Origin: Salinicoccus sp. Bachu38
GTDB lineage: Bacteria; Bacillota; Bacilli; Staphylococcales; Salinicoccaceae
Direction: 5' to 3'
NCBI RefSeq assembly: GCF_038561955.2
Contig: NZ_CP138333.2
Coordinates: forward strand, 1,860,001-1,924,000
DNA length: 64,000 nt
The notes below the pieces were generated by a model. That model made no database searches. It had not been told where the DNA came from and was given only the letters and a program-made list of their open reading frames with translations. Made by a program: the position numbers and the translations under genes. Shown here piece by piece: positions 43,345-53,348 of this stretch (position 1 is the first letter of the stretch; each line of letters begins with the position of its first letter).

Positions 43345-43390
43345 CCTCCCAAATTTACAGATTTTTCATTTCATCTGTAAACTTAGGAGG
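43345..43390. repeat. Hairpin repeat, copy 2
   Basis: CCTCCCAAATTTACAGAT and ATCTGTAAACTTAGGAGG pair with two mismatches. The core AAxTTTACAGAT...TCTGTAAACTT is shared with 35414-35451. Confidence 0.65.
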
Positions 43391-43497
43391 CAGCACCTCA
43401 CATAAATGTCTGCTTCCTTAATATAATCAATCTTCTTAATTTGATGTCATTAAAATAAGGTTGGGTGCCTTCAGAGAATAATGAATTATTCAGCGTC

Positions 43498-44895
43498 TTA
43501 TTCTGAGCCTTCACCTGCTTCAGTAATCCTATAGATCAGACCACCATCAGTGGTTGCAATAAGCGCGCCATCCTCAGTTACAAGAATATCACGGAAACGT
43601 TCGCCCTCTTCAGTCAATAGACGTTCTTCTCCAACGATGGTGTCATCTTCAATAACGACACGTACGATATAGTTCGGTGCTAAACCACCGATGAACAAGT
43701 TGTTCTCCCATTCAGGAATTGCGTCGTTGTCATAGAATGACATACCACTTGGTGCACTTGTCGGATCCCAATAATATCTTGGTTCAACAAAGCCTTGCGC
43801 CTCGTGTTCTGAAATACCCTCATTGATCAATTCACCAGTGTACTCGATACCATAGGAAACGATTGGCCATCCATAGTTATTACCTGGTTCAATAATATTC
43901 AGTTCATCCCCGGCCTGTGGACCGAATTCAACAATCCATAAGTCTCCTGTTTCAGGGTGGAAGTCCACACCTTGAATATTACGGTGACCGTAGCTGTAGA
44001 TACCGTCCAGTGCGTCTTCATCTTCGATGAACGGATTCGAATCTACTGGTTCCCCATCTGGTGTAATGTGGATTACTTTACCCAGGTAGGCATCCAAGTC
44101 TTGTGCACGTTCGCGAATCGGATCATCTGAACGTTCACCAGTTGTCAGGAACAGGTTGCCATCATCATCAAAGATAATGCGTCCACCATAGTGCAAGGTA
44201 CCTTCATATGCTGGTGTTGCCTGGAAGATCACTTCAAAATCTTCAAGTGAGGTTTCATCTTCTGACAACATGCCTTTACCGACAGCAGTTACAGTACCAC
44301 CTTCGATATCCTGAGCAAATGTCATGAATACTAATCTTGATTCATCAAAATCAGGTGCAATGGTTACATCAAGCAAACCACCCTGATCTTCGCTATTCAC
44401 TTCTGGTGTACCTTCGATTGGGTCGGAAACAGAGCCATCTTCAAGGTTTACGATAAGAAGTTCTGCTGAATCCCTTTGTGTAACAAGCAGGCGGTTCGTA
44501 TCAAACTCTTGCATACCCCAGGGTACGCCAAGGCCCTCAACAACAACTTCCACATCAAGTTCTGCTTCAGTCTCTACTTCAGGTGCTCTTGTCTGTTCTG
44601 GGAATGCTGGTTCAAAATCAGTAACTTTTGGTTCAGTTTCTGCTGATTCAGATTCAGTATCTGTACTTTCATCAGCACTTTCTTCTGTTGCTTCTTCGGA
44701 TTCTTCACTCTCTTCTGTTGTTTCCTCCGATTCTTCAGTGGATTCCTCAGTGGATTCCTCAGTTTCTTCTGTCGCAGTATCCGATTCTTCAGTTGATTCT
44801 TCGTCTGAAGTACCACCATTGCCACATGCTGCCAAAGCCAATACAAAGATCAGCATCAGAAGGAACGTTAATCTTGACCATGAAACTTTCCCCAT
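43498..44895 (-). CDS. Lipoprotein with PQQ-dependent sugar dehydrogenase-like propeller
   Basis: 465 residues. Signal peptide ends at the lipobox LAAC. Residues ~28-90 are a Glu/Ser/Thr low-complexity spacer (repeats of EESTEES type) that would lift the domain off the membrane. The rest is a soluble-glucose-dehydrogenase/sorbosone-dehydrogenase six-blade propeller: GLGVPWGMQEFDTNRLLVTQR, YGGRIIFDDDGNLFLTTGE, IVEFGPQAGDELNII. A PQQ cofactor is uncertain since such bacteria lack PQQ synthesis genes as a rule. Monocistronic. Confidence 0.85.
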   Translation of the reverse strand: MGKVSWSRLTFLLMLIFVLALAACGNGGTSDEESTEESDTATEETEESTEESTEESEETTEESEESEEATEESADESTDTESESAETEPKVTDFEPAFPEQTRAPEVETEAELDVEVVVEGLGVPWGMQEFDTNRLLVTQRDSAELLIVNLEDGSVSDPIEGTPEVNSEDQGGLLDVTIAPDFDESRLVFMTFAQDIEGGTVTAVGKGMLSEDETSLEDFEVIFQATPAYEGTLHYGGRIIFDDDGNLFLTTGERSDDPIRERAQDLDAYLGKVIHITPDGEPVDSNPFIEDEDALDGIYSYGHRNIQGVDFHPETGDLWIVEFGPQAGDELNIIEPGNNYGWPIVSYGIEYTGELINEGISEHEAQGFVEPRYYWDPTSAPSGMSFYDNDAIPEWENNLFIGGLAPNYIVRVVIEDDTIVGEERLLTEEGERFRDILVTEDGALIATTDGGLIYRITEAGEGSE

Positions 44896-45729
44896 CGTTT
44901 TTCCTCCCCTTTATATAATATTTAACTGAATATATTAAAATCCAGTCCTTAATACCCAGCATCAAAAATGGTTAAGACTTTCATATCATAACTAAAATTA
45001 TAAACTCCTTTGTATATAATTTTATCACAATTATCTGAAAAATTTAATGATAAATTTACTATTTTCACTATAAATGGAATTATACCATGTACTGATTTAG
45101 GTGATGATTTGCATTATAATTTAAAAAACCAGCTTATCTCTCATCAAGACAGCTGGGTTTTAAAGCTGGTTATGCAAAATAAAACTTATAATATATGCAA
45201 TTTATCGTCAAAATTGACATATTGGCCCTCACAGGACTTAGTTACAGTACAAAAACTCAATAAGTTCTTAAAATATTATACAAAGGTAATTGTACGAGTT
45301 TTTGTACCCCTAATCTATAGTAAAAGCAACCATATTTCACCTTCTTCTAATATTCCAATAAAGGGTCGTTAAATAAACATTAAGTTCGTCATATACTTTC
45401 AGAAAGCACAAAAAATGTACAATTCAAAATAGTATAATTATAAAATAGATTAGAAGATAACAAAAGGAATAGAACTAGTTCCTTCTATACACATTACCAG
45501 TATATAGAACAATTTTGTCAGTGAATTCGATATCGAAGATTACTTGATAGCGGAGCATACAGATGACTTAACCTGATTAAAATTATAATAATGATTAAGT
45601 TTTTTACATAATAAAATTTTTAATCAATGATATAATTCATTCAGGTGATAAATATGGATGATGATTTTAATATTCTTTATATTTTAGTATTTTATTTCCA
45701 GTTTAATAATCTTTACATTGTATATTTTA

Positions 45730-45780
45730 AGTAGGACTTAAACAGATACTAATAGTGATATTGATTTCACCGATCGTTAT
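45730..45780 (+). repeat. Dispersed ~50-bp repeat, copy 1
   Basis: Shares GATATTGATTTCACCGAT and an upstream GTAGGACTTAAA with copies at 52968-53017 and 59503-59552. Confidence 0.45.
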
Positions 45781-45983
45781 TTTGTCCATCCAACTTTAAG
45801 GAACCCAGCTTATCTTTCCCACAAAAGCAGCTGGGTTTCTTAAATATAGTGCAAATCATCTCCTAAATCGGTGCAAAATAATACCAAAAGACACCGCTTA
45901 ATATAAAAAGCTGCAGTTCGTTGGAGCTGAGCAATTTTAGAAGAGATAGATAACTCAGGAAAGTAGAGAAAAAGAATAAAACT

Positions 45984-46016
45984 TCATCCCATTTAGTATT
46001 GGGATGAAGTTTTTTA
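45984..46016. terminator. Terminator of monooxygenase cassette A
   Basis: ACTTCATCCCA and TGGGATGAAGT arms around ATTTAGTAT-type loop bases, followed by TTTTTTAA on the plus strand and by T residues on the minus strand. Confidence 0.7.
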
Positions 46017-46034
46017 AATATTGGTAAGGGCTTA

Positions 46035-46748
46035 TTAAAAAGTGCCGAATGTGTTTCTATTTAACTGTACAATATCATCATGTGTCATGTTTGGTGTAAA
46101 CTTTGACATGATTTCATTTTTTAGAACATATGATTTTTCTTTATCTGCGTCTTTCAATGCTTGAACCATTTGTTCTTTATTTAATTCCGTACAATATGCT
46201 GGAGTACCTGGCTGTTGTCTCCATGATTCCTCCAATGTACCACCATCTACCGCCTCAAAGCCGAGTTCTTCAATCAGGTCCATCACTTTTTGTTTATGAG
46301 ATTGATCGTCACTCGCAACTGCGTATGCAATACGGTCTGATTGATTTGCTGATTGTAGTGTGTGTGCAAGTTGATTGTTAAAGGCTTTCACTATATTGCG
46401 GTTTAATTGATTAGAAACCCAAACACTTTCGACTTCACCTTGATCTAATGCTTCAATATTTCCGTACATCATCGGATAATAGTTGGATGTGTCTACGACC
46501 ACAACGTGATTTTCTAATTGTTTGACAGTATCTTTTACTAAATCTATTGCTTGAATGGGAATAGATAAGATTAAGATATCAATATCCTTTGATACTTCTT
46601 GCAGTGTTACCTTCTGACTTTGAACATTTTTATCATGAAGTTTTTCAACACTTCTAGCATCCGCAACTTTTACATTATGATTAGCATTTATTAATCGTTT
46701 TTCAATTCCTAAAGCAATGGGGCCTGCCCCTATAATTCCAAAATTCAT
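46035..46748 (-). CDS. NAD(P)-binding oxidoreductase, F420-dependent NADP reductase-like
   Basis: 237 residues. The Rossmann motif GIIGAGPIALGIEKRL opens the protein, then VKVADARS, ILILSIPIQAI and VVVDTSNYY. It resembles NADPH:F420 reductase-like proteins of Firmicutes, which lack F420, so a different electron acceptor is likely. It starts 12 nt after the nitroreductase gene and is last in cassette A. Confidence 0.75.
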   Translation of the reverse strand: MNFGIIGAGPIALGIEKRLINANHNVKVADARSVEKLHDKNVQSQKVTLQEVSKDIDILILSIPIQAIDLVKDTVKQLENHVVVVDTSNYYPMMYGNIEALDQGEVESVWVSNQLNRNIVKAFNNQLAHTLQSANQSDRIAYAVASDDQSHKQKVMDLIEELGFEAVDGGTLEESWRQQPGTPAYCTELNKEQMVQALKDADKEKSYVLKNEIMSKFTPNMTHDDIVQLNRNTFGTF

Positions 46749-46760
46749 ACGGTAACCCCC

Positions 46761-47501
46761 CTATTTTTTTGCATATCCTTGGTTTTGTAAAAACGACAAC
46801 ATCATTGGTTGTTGACTTCTTTCTAAGTGATTTGCTATATGATCACTCCACCCTTTCACAACTCTTGCGGTGAATGGAGCACGTATGGGTCTATTGTGAT
46901 AGTATTCTTTCATCTCTTCATCGTATTCCTCAATATCGCTCATTGAAAATGGTTCATATTTGTTTTCATGCATAACGACCGATTGGGGGAGTCTTGGTTT
47001 TCTTGTGCTCGTTTCTTCTTTAGGATGACCAATGCACAGTCCAACGACAGGGATGACATATTTAGGCAGTTCTAAAACCTTGGTTATTTCCTCGATATTC
47101 ATTCTAACTCCGCCGATAAATACACCGCCGAGTCCCATTGATTCTGCGGCAACCATCGCATTTTGTGCCATTAGTCCAATATCCACCGTGCCGATTTGTA
47201 AGAACTCTGTATATGTTAAATCGACATTCGGTGCTATTATATGGTTTCTATTGAAATCGGAACAGAAAATCCAAAACTCTGCAGCATCTTTCACGTATTG
47301 CTGTGGTCCACAAAGTTCTGTAATTTTATCCCTGGCTTCTTCATCTGTAATACGAATAATAGATACTGTCTGTAATAAACTAAACGACGAAGCCTGATTG
47401 GCAGCATTGAAAATATCATTGATTTGTCTTTCTGTTAACGGTTTGTTCTCAAAGTCTCTGACAGAACTGTGATTTTGCATTAATTCAATCGTTTCATTCA
47501 T
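46761..47501 (-). CDS. NADPH-dependent flavin reductase / nitroreductase (NfrA/NfsA type), paralogue A
   Basis: 246 residues of the FMN-containing nitroreductase family: HSSVRDFENKPL, FCSDFNRN and ESMGLGGVFIGGVR. In this setting it probably supplies reduced FMN to the adjacent monooxygenase (27 nt upstream in the operon). It is about 70% identical by eye and equal in length to the protein at 58602-59342. Confidence 0.88.
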   Translation of the reverse strand: MNETIELMQNHSSVRDFENKPLTERQINDIFNAANQASSFSLLQTVSIIRITDEEARDKITELCGPQQYVKDAAEFWIFCSDFNRNHIIAPNVDLTYTEFLQIGTVDIGLMAQNAMVAAESMGLGGVFIGGVRMNIEEITKVLELPKYVIPVVGLCIGHPKEETSTRKPRLPQSVVMHENKYEPFSMSDIEEYDEEMKEYYHNRPIRAPFTARVVKGWSDHIANHLERSQQPMMLSFLQNQGYAKK

Positions 47502-47528
47502 TTTAAATACTCCATAATATTATATTTA

Positions 47529-48869
47529 TTATCTAACACCATATTGATAAGGCACACCCATATTTTCTCTTAACGTGGGACCCTCATAATCTTTATGAAA
47601 TAAACCTCTCTCTTGTAATATAGGAATAACTTGTTCAACAAATTTCTCCACACCATCATGTAAAGAATCAGGTACAATCGAGAAGCCGTCTGTTGCGCCA
47701 CTCGTGAACCATTTTTCTAAAAAGTCAGCGACTTGTACAGCTGTCCCTGCAACGACTGGGTGGTAGTTAATCACGCCATGTGCAAGAATATCTTTTACGG
47801 ATAGACCTTTTTGGATTAACTCCATTACACGTTCTGCTCGTGGGTCCATCATATTCGGCGATGTCTGACGAACAAGCTCTTGTGGTAATGGTTGATTAAT
47901 ATTAATATCATTGATTGAAATTCTTAAATTCACCATCATGCCCAAATATTGGACACGTTGCGCCGTTTCCATTTCTGGAGCATAATCCATAATTTGGCGT
48001 CGACGCTCTAAGGCTTCTTCCTCAGTATCTCCAATTGTAAACATAAATCCAGCCAGCATTTTAATGTCTTCTCCACTACGACCATGACGTTCTGCACTCT
48101 CATGTAATGCACTTCTGTGCATTTTAGCATCTGCGATTGTGTAAGGGTTCGCATAGACACCAGAGGCATATTTACCAGCCATTTCTATTCCTTTTTCTCC
48201 GCCGCCGGCTTGAAAAATAGGCGGTTGCCCTTGTGGCGAAGCAGGGATTGGTAATGGACCTTTTGTTTTAAAATACTCACCATTGTAATTTGCATAGCTT
48301 ACTTTAGACATATCGGCATATTCACCAGTTTTTTTATTTAAAACCATGGCACCTTCACCAAAACTGCCCCATAATGTCTGAACGGCTTCTATCGCTTCAT
48401 AAGCCATGTCGTAACGTGTTTCCCGAGGTAACATTCTTGTACCGAAATTTTCAGCAACACCACCCATAGAGGATGACACCGCATTCCAGCCGATGCGTCC
48501 ACCACTCATAACATCTAATGTCTTCATCGTACGTGCGGTATTGTATGGATAACTATGAGTCGTAGATACTGTTGAAACCAGCCCGATATTGTTCGTTTCT
48601 CGTGCGAATGCTGCAAAAGAAACAAGTGGATCCATCTGATGCATCGGTGATTGATTACTTAAATCGTTCGTTAGTGCAGGTGTGTCTGCTGAAAAAATCA
48701 TATGGAATTTACCTTCTTCAGCTTTTTTCGCAATACTTACTTGATAATCCATATTTGTGTAAGCATCTGCTGATGCACCAGGTAATCGCCATGATCTAAA
48801 CTCACCACCGTAGCCAGATACAAATTGTAATGCTAAAATCATTTTTTTACCTTCATTACTTAATGTCAT
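47529..48869 (-). CDS. FMN-dependent monooxygenase, NtaA/SnaA/DmoA family, paralogue A
   Basis: 446-residue luciferase-like TIM-barrel oxygenase. Family motifs: QFVSGYGGEFRSWRLPGA, FSADTPAL, SGGRIGWNAVSS, RETRYDMAYEAIEAVQTLWGSF and PQGQPPIFQAG. Members oxidise N- or S-containing organics (nitrilotriacetate, EDTA, dimethyl sulfide, alkanesulfonates) with reduced FMN. Substrate unknown. ATG after GGAGGAG. First gene of cassette A, divergent from the HxlR regulator. Confidence 0.88.
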   Translation of the reverse strand: MTLSNEGKKMILALQFVSGYGGEFRSWRLPGASADAYTNMDYQVSIAKKAEEGKFHMIFSADTPALTNDLSNQSPMHQMDPLVSFAAFARETNNIGLVSTVSTTHSYPYNTARTMKTLDVMSGGRIGWNAVSSSMGGVAENFGTRMLPRETRYDMAYEAIEAVQTLWGSFGEGAMVLNKKTGEYADMSKVSYANYNGEYFKTKGPLPIPASPQGQPPIFQAGGGEKGIEMAGKYASGVYANPYTIADAKMHRSALHESAERHGRSGEDIKMLAGFMFTIGDTEEEALERRRQIMDYAPEMETAQRVQYLGMMVNLRISINDININQPLPQELVRQTSPNMMDPRAERVMELIQKGLSVKDILAHGVINYHPVVAGTAVQVADFLEKWFTSGATDGFSIVPDSLHDGVEKFVEQVIPILQERGLFHKDYEGPTLRENMGVPYQYGVR

Positions 48870-48970
48870 CCATACTTCTCCTCCAATATTGTGCTAATAT
48901 ATATTTAGTATTGTAACTACATATTATATTGATACATTAAATATATGAAGTAGGCAATTATTATTAGCGT

Positions 48971-48988
48971 AGTACATTTTTTTGTACT
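48971..48988. promoter_or_regulatory. Dyad between monooxygenase A and the HxlR gene
   Basis: AGTACA and TGTACT arms with a 6-nt T-rich gap, 23 nt upstream of the HxlR start codon. Likely HxlR operator. Confidence 0.5.
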
Positions 48989-49010
48989 TATGTGTAATGG
49001 AGGGCTTTAT

Positions 49011-49367
49011 TTGACGAAAATATGTAAAGATGGCATCGATCGCTCGTTGATAAAACCAGAGTCAGAAGCGTATGGACTTATGTATACGCAAGACATCTTA
49101 TCTGGAAAATGGAAGTATATTATTTTGTGGTACTTAGGTGAAGAAACGAAACGATATAGTGAAATTAAGAAATTTTTAATGAATATTTCCCAGGGTTCTT
49201 TAACGAAACAGTTAAAGGAACTTGAAGAGGCGGGAATAATTTTACGAAAAGTATATCCTGAAGTACCTCCGAAAGTGGAATATTCGTTGACGAATAAAGG
49301 TAAGGGAGTACTACCGATCATAAAAACGATGATTGATTTTGGAAATGAATATAATGAGTATAAATAA
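49011..49367 (+). CDS. HxlR-family transcriptional regulator
   Basis: 118 residues with the HxlR winged helix: DILSGKWKYIILWYLGEETKRYSEIKKFL and QGSLTKQLKELEEAGIILRKVY, ending PPKVEYSLTNKGKGVLPII. Family members sense thiol or quinone stress and control neighbours. The TTG at 49011 is chosen since GGAGGG lies 6 nt upstream and inside the longer open frame from 48990. Divergent from cassette A, which it probably controls. Confidence 0.88.
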   Translation: MTKICKDGIDRSLIKPESEAYGLMYTQDILSGKWKYIILWYLGEETKRYSEIKKFLMNISQGSLTKQLKELEEAGIILRKVYPEVPPKVEYSLTNKGKGVLPIIKTMIDFGNEYNEYK

Positions 49368-49664
49368 GATAGAATCATCCTTTAGAGTAATCAGCAGGGA
49401 ATTATCATAAATAAAACCTTATTATATTTTTGGTAGGATGTACTTTTACAAATGCTATTGATTAAGGAAAGCAACCTCTCAGTTAATGAAGAGACAAGAT
49501 TGGTTGAAGATGATTGAGAGATGAGAGATTGATATTTGATATGGAGCAATTTAAAAAATTGGTTTTATAAACTTGTTTAAACTACTGGATAGACGTTGAT
49601 AACTGATTTTCACGATAATATTTTAAATAAGCTAAATTATATATTGCCTAATGGAGGGAAATCT

Positions 49665-50090
49665 ATGCAGATCTCTGTAGATTGTGATATCCGTGAATCT
49701 TTAGATAAAGTATCATCCAAGATGCGTCGGGATTATAGTGAAAACTTAAGAGAACTTAATCTTTATGTGGGACAGGACAATTTACTTGCCCGTTTATGGG
49801 CAGGAGATGGAATCACTCAAATGCAATTATGTGATCATTTGAAGTGCGAACCGCCGACGGTCACCAATATGGTTAAATCGCTGGAACAAAACGGGTTTAT
49901 ACTCCGTAAGCGTGATGGACAAGATGGCAGGGTGATGCGGATATATCTGACTGACAAAGGGAAGGCATTAGAAAAACCGGTTGATTTCAAATGGGAGCAG
50001 CAACAAGAAAAACTGCTGCATAACATTTCATCGGAAGAACGTTTGGTATTAAGGGATTTGATGAAACGAATGGAGAGAAATTTGTTTTAG
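49665..50090 (+). CDS. MarR-family regulator
   Basis: 141 residues, winged helix with ITQMQLCDHLKCEPPTVTNMVKSLEQNGFILRKRDGQDGRVMRIYLT. The ATG at 49665 follows ATGGAGGG. Probably controlled the MFS exporter whose C-terminal remnant lies just downstream. Confidence 0.88.
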   Translation: MQISVDCDIRESLDKVSSKMRRDYSENLRELNLYVGQDNLLARLWAGDGITQMQLCDHLKCEPPTVTNMVKSLEQNGFILRKRDGQDGRVMRIYLTDKGKALEKPVDFKWEQQQEKLLHNISSEERLVLRDLMKRMERNLF

Positions 50091-50360
50091 GTCTCTTTGA
50101 CTACTTACTCAGCGAGGTAAGTAAGTGGATTGAGGAGGTTTAACTTCACCTTTTTCAATGGTCCTTAAAAAAAGGTCCAGGACATTTGACGAAGCTCGAA
50201 GGTGCGTCCTCATATGCATGGAAGAACATCCACGAATAAGTGTAAAAAAAGATTGTTTGCTATTTAGACTCAAAAACTATCAACTTATCATCTGCTGAAG
50301 AATTTGCTTCGAAAGTAACTATATAAGCAATTGCGAACGTTGAAGAAAATGGAAATGTTC

Positions 50361-50537
50361 ATAGTCGAGGGTGGCATGGGTAACTATTCAAACAGTTCTT
50401 CTGCGGCGATCCATTCGGAAGAAATTGTCAGTGCCATGGCTTCAGGATTTCAAAACGTCTTTTTATTTACAGTGATAATAGGATACTTTATCCGCCGAGT
50501 CATAGTTCGGCGCGAAGTAATAGATTTACCACATTAA
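50361..50537 (+). pseudogene. C-terminal remnant of an MFS (EmrB/QacA-type) exporter
   Basis: About 55 codons ending HSEEIVSAMASGFQNVFLF, then TVIIGYFIRRVIVRRE, matching the last helix and tail of DHA2 drug exporters; the rest of the gene is absent. It lies 270 nt after the marR gene, the usual order of a marR-exporter unit. A helix part appears deleted (VIIGYFIRR). Confidence 0.5.
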
Positions 50538-51207
50538 TACTATAGAAACCGAAGGATTCGTTAATAGCTAGAAATGCATCTTACTTAAGAAGAAATCCTG
50601 ACTATGACAAATTAAATCTGCTAGAAAAAGCGAGTCAAGTAGTATTCCATTTGGTGTGGGAAGCATGTTGTCTAAATGAAATACAAAAAAGTGAAGACCA
50701 GTAGCTACCTTTTAAGCTACTGGTCTTCATTGATTTATTTTTACCAAACAATAGTTTCAATCTAAATTAAAGTATGGAGGTAAGAAATAGAAGGTACAAA
50801 TAGATGTACTTAGTGCATTTACATTGCCCTCTTCACAATCTATAAAAGAAAATTGTATGATTGAAAGCGAGCGATAAAACTCAACCGAATGAATAATCAT
50901 CAAAAGTTCAGCACTTGTTGATTATATATTTAGCAGGCTAAATAAATTATATCACAGGAGAAGAGTGATGAGAAATGAGATGAGGGATTAGTTGATGAAT
51001 TTATTAAAGGAGGGAGTATGAGGATAATACGCTTCGAGGTAATCTAGAACTGTCTGATTCCGAAAATATATCTAAAATGATCAAACAAGCAAAAAAGAGA
51101 TATGAAGAGAAAAATTCTATTTATGAAAATAAAAGATTAACAGTTCAAGTATCTCTGTGGTGCTTGAAATATAGAATAATAAAAGTGATAAGGTGGATTA
51201 GAATATT
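50538..51207. other. Intergenic region before the MFS gene
   Basis: No supported gene. It contains the hairpin at 50692-50729 and, at about 51020-51180, an open stretch reading SDSENISKMIKQAKKRYEEK that lacks a start and may be a gene fragment of unknown origin. Confidence 0.4.
50692..50735. terminator. Strong hairpin
   Basis: TGAAGACCAGTAGCT (50692-50706) and AGCTACTGGTCTTCA (50715-50729), 15 bp perfect, then TTGATTTATTTTT. A terminator left without an intact gene upstream. Confidence 0.75.
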
Positions 51208-52386
51208 ATGAAAAACTCTTGGAAATTTAAAATATACTTACTCGCGCTAATCAGTCTGCTTGTGGGAACATCAGAATTTGTTCTTGTAGGTATTCTGGAT
51301 AAGGTGGCTGATGATGTAGGGATTACCGTATCTGCTGCCGGGCAACTCGTTACTGTGTTTGCGCTTGCTAATGCAATAGGAACACCATTGATTATTTTAG
51401 CTACCTCAAAGCTAGACCAACGAAAACAACTTCTACTCGCTCTGGTCTTCACTGTAGTAGGCAGTTTAATGACCGTATTGCTTCCCGGATATATTCTATT
51501 AATGATTTCGCGAATTGTGCTTGCACTAGGAATGGGTGTCTTTATTGTGACTGCTTCGTCCTTCGCCACAAAATTAGCGCCATCTGGCCATCAAGCTAGT
51601 GCATTGGCTACAGTGGCAATGGGCTTTAGTGCCTCATTAGTGTTAGGAGTACCTATTGGTCGATTTATTTCTGATGCTTATGATTGGAAGGTTATATTTT
51701 GGGCTATTGCATTCATGGGCTTAATCGCGATTTTTGCTATTGTAAAAGCCATTCCCGTAACCGAAGGAGAGACCCCGATACCACTAAGAAAACAACTGGC
51801 CATTTTGAAAAACCCTAAAATTACGGCTCTTTTTCTTGTGACATTCTTTGTATTTATTGGATATGGTGTATTCTACACGTATGTTACACCGTTTATTAAT
51901 GTAGTTTCACCTATGAGTAATACAGCATTAAGTCTAGCTCTCTTAGGTTTTGGTCTAGCAACTTTAGTTGGATCGAGACTAGGCGGATTTATGTCAGATC
52001 GTTTGGGGATTAATTCAACGTTATTTTTGGGCATGGCAGTCAACACTCTTACATTGATACTGCTTGCTACTATAGCTGGTGCTCATGCTATTACTGTCTT
52101 ATTACTTCTGATTTGGGGCACGGCGGCTTGGACTTCAGGGCCAACATTACAATACAATCTTGTAGAACTCGCACCTAAGTCTTCTGTCATCATTTTAAGC
52201 TTGTCCAGCTCATTTTTACAATTAGGAATGGCTAGTGGAGCGGGGTTAGGTGGGATTGCAACCAGTCAATTAGAAATTCAATCCATTGCTTGGATAGGAG
52301 CTACAGCTATTTTAATAGGAATGGTTATTTTAATAATGTCTTTAAAATTATCGCTATTTACTAGAAGTAAATCGGTCAGTCAATAG
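51208..52386 (+). CDS. MFS transporter, DHA1 (YdhP/AraJ-like) family
   Basis: 392 residues, 12 membrane helices. Family signs are GTSEFVLVGILDKVADDVGI, SKLDQRKQLLLALVF after helix 2, and RIVLALGMGVFIVTAS (motif C-like). Probable drug or sugar efflux by proton antiport. Start follows AAGGTGG. Single gene closed by the hairpin at 52477-52514. Confidence 0.88.
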   Translation: MKNSWKFKIYLLALISLLVGTSEFVLVGILDKVADDVGITVSAAGQLVTVFALANAIGTPLIILATSKLDQRKQLLLALVFTVVGSLMTVLLPGYILLMISRIVLALGMGVFIVTASSFATKLAPSGHQASALATVAMGFSASLVLGVPIGRFISDAYDWKVIFWAIAFMGLIAIFAIVKAIPVTEGETPIPLRKQLAILKNPKITALFLVTFFVFIGYGVFYTYVTPFINVVSPMSNTALSLALLGFGLATLVGSRLGGFMSDRLGINSTLFLGMAVNTLTLILLATIAGAHAITVLLLLIWGTAAWTSGPTLQYNLVELAPKSSVIILSLSSSFLQLGMASGAGLGGIATSQLEIQSIAWIGATAILIGMVILIMSLKLSLFTRSKSVSQ

Positions 52387-52476
52387 GCATTTGATTATTC
52401 TGCTATTGGCTCTTTACTGCAAACCAATTTTGCCCATGTTATTCATCACTCTAGTTAAATTACTAACCAGCTTTAT

Positions 52477-52514
52477 AAAGGTAGATAATCATTTTCTTAT
52501 GATTATCTACCTTT
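52477..52514. terminator. Terminator after the MFS gene
   Basis: AAAGGTAGATAATCAT (52477-52492) and ATGATTATCTACCTTT (52499-52514), perfect 16-bp stem. Confidence 0.85.
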
Positions 52515-52967
52515 AATGCATCCTAAAAGAGACTATTCCATCCCCTAACAAGCTTATCTTAAATATATTGAATATCCATCTACGTTGTTGATAGGACCAA
52601 AAGCGTTCATTTTTGTATTACGCTTATTATTTAAGGTGCAAGTCCTTTCATCGAATTGGAAGATTTGTTTGTCATTTCCTGATAGATTTTTACGGAATGA
52701 AACCTATGAAAGATTGATTAATTTTATTGAATTCGATTTCTCATCACATTTACATGACTTGCTGGCTTTGCTGAAGAATTGAATAAAAGGAGATGGTTCA
52801 CATATGAGGGATTGTTGGAAGTTACTAGAGATAGGTAGAAAGAATCCTACAATCTTAAGAAAGGTTGAGGGTATCAATTTATGTGAAAATTAACGATTGA
52901 AATATGAGTAGAACTAAAGTCAAATGTTACATTAATTTTTGATTGCGTAAAATATGTGTTTAATTTA

Positions 52968-53017
52968 GGTAGATCCTAAATAGACATTAATAGGATATTG
53001 ATTTTACTGATTATCAC
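52968..53017 (+). repeat. Dispersed ~50-bp repeat, copy 2
   Basis: GTAGATCCTAAATAGAC followed by GATATTGATTTTACTGAT; best matched by 59503-59552, with similarity extending about 20 bp further upstream. Confidence 0.5.
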
Positions 53018-53058
53018 TTTCGTCTTTATTTTGCACCTTTTTTGCATGTAAATGGGGA

Positions 53059-53100
53059 AACTCCAACGCCTTTGTTAAGAAAAGGATATTGGAGTTTTTT
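53059..53100 (+). terminator. Orphan terminator
   Basis: AACTCC...GGAGTT with an inner CCTTT/AAAAGG stem, then TTTTTT. Confidence 0.65.
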
Positions 53101-53348
53101 ATATTCTTACAGCGACTATCGATAATTCCTCATATGTAAACTGGTAAATCAGATTCACCAAAGTAACGGAATACCCCCTCATATAATATGATGACCAGAA
53201 AACATTCGAAATCCGATGAATAACATTACTTTTGAGGTCTTCACTTTCACTTTTCCGGTTGTTTTCCGTAAAGCCAGTTATTTCACTAAACTTTACTCGT
53301 ACTTTTTTTAGAAAATCTCTCTACTAATTGGATTATCGTCATCTCCTC

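Larger units (their letters stand above)
44896..46034. other. A+T-rich intergenic region with terminator-like repeats
   Basis: No supported gene. It holds two related hairpins, at about 45127-45155 and 45802-45838, each AACC(C)AGCTTATCT...AGCTGGGTTT, and one copy of a dispersed repeat at 45730-45780. An open frame at 45010-45372 lacks a ribosome site and any family likeness. At 45984-46016 a hairpin (ACTTCATCCCA/TGGGATGAAGT) with T-run ends the minus-strand cassette. Confidence 0.5.
52515..53340. other. A+T-rich region without an intact gene
   Basis: Short open frames only. One 29-codon frame at 52804-52893 has AAAGGAG upstream but no family likeness. Copy 2 of the dispersed repeat is at 52968-53017 and a hairpin with T-run at 53059-53100. 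Confidence 0.45.

Noticed and set aside
45010-45372. 120-codon open frame in the A+T-rich gap
   Set aside because: No ribosome site, contains a terminator-like hairpin, no recognisable domain.
52585-52782. 65-codon frame downstream of the MFS gene
   Set aside because: No ribosome site and no likeness to any family; kept only as part of the non-coding description.
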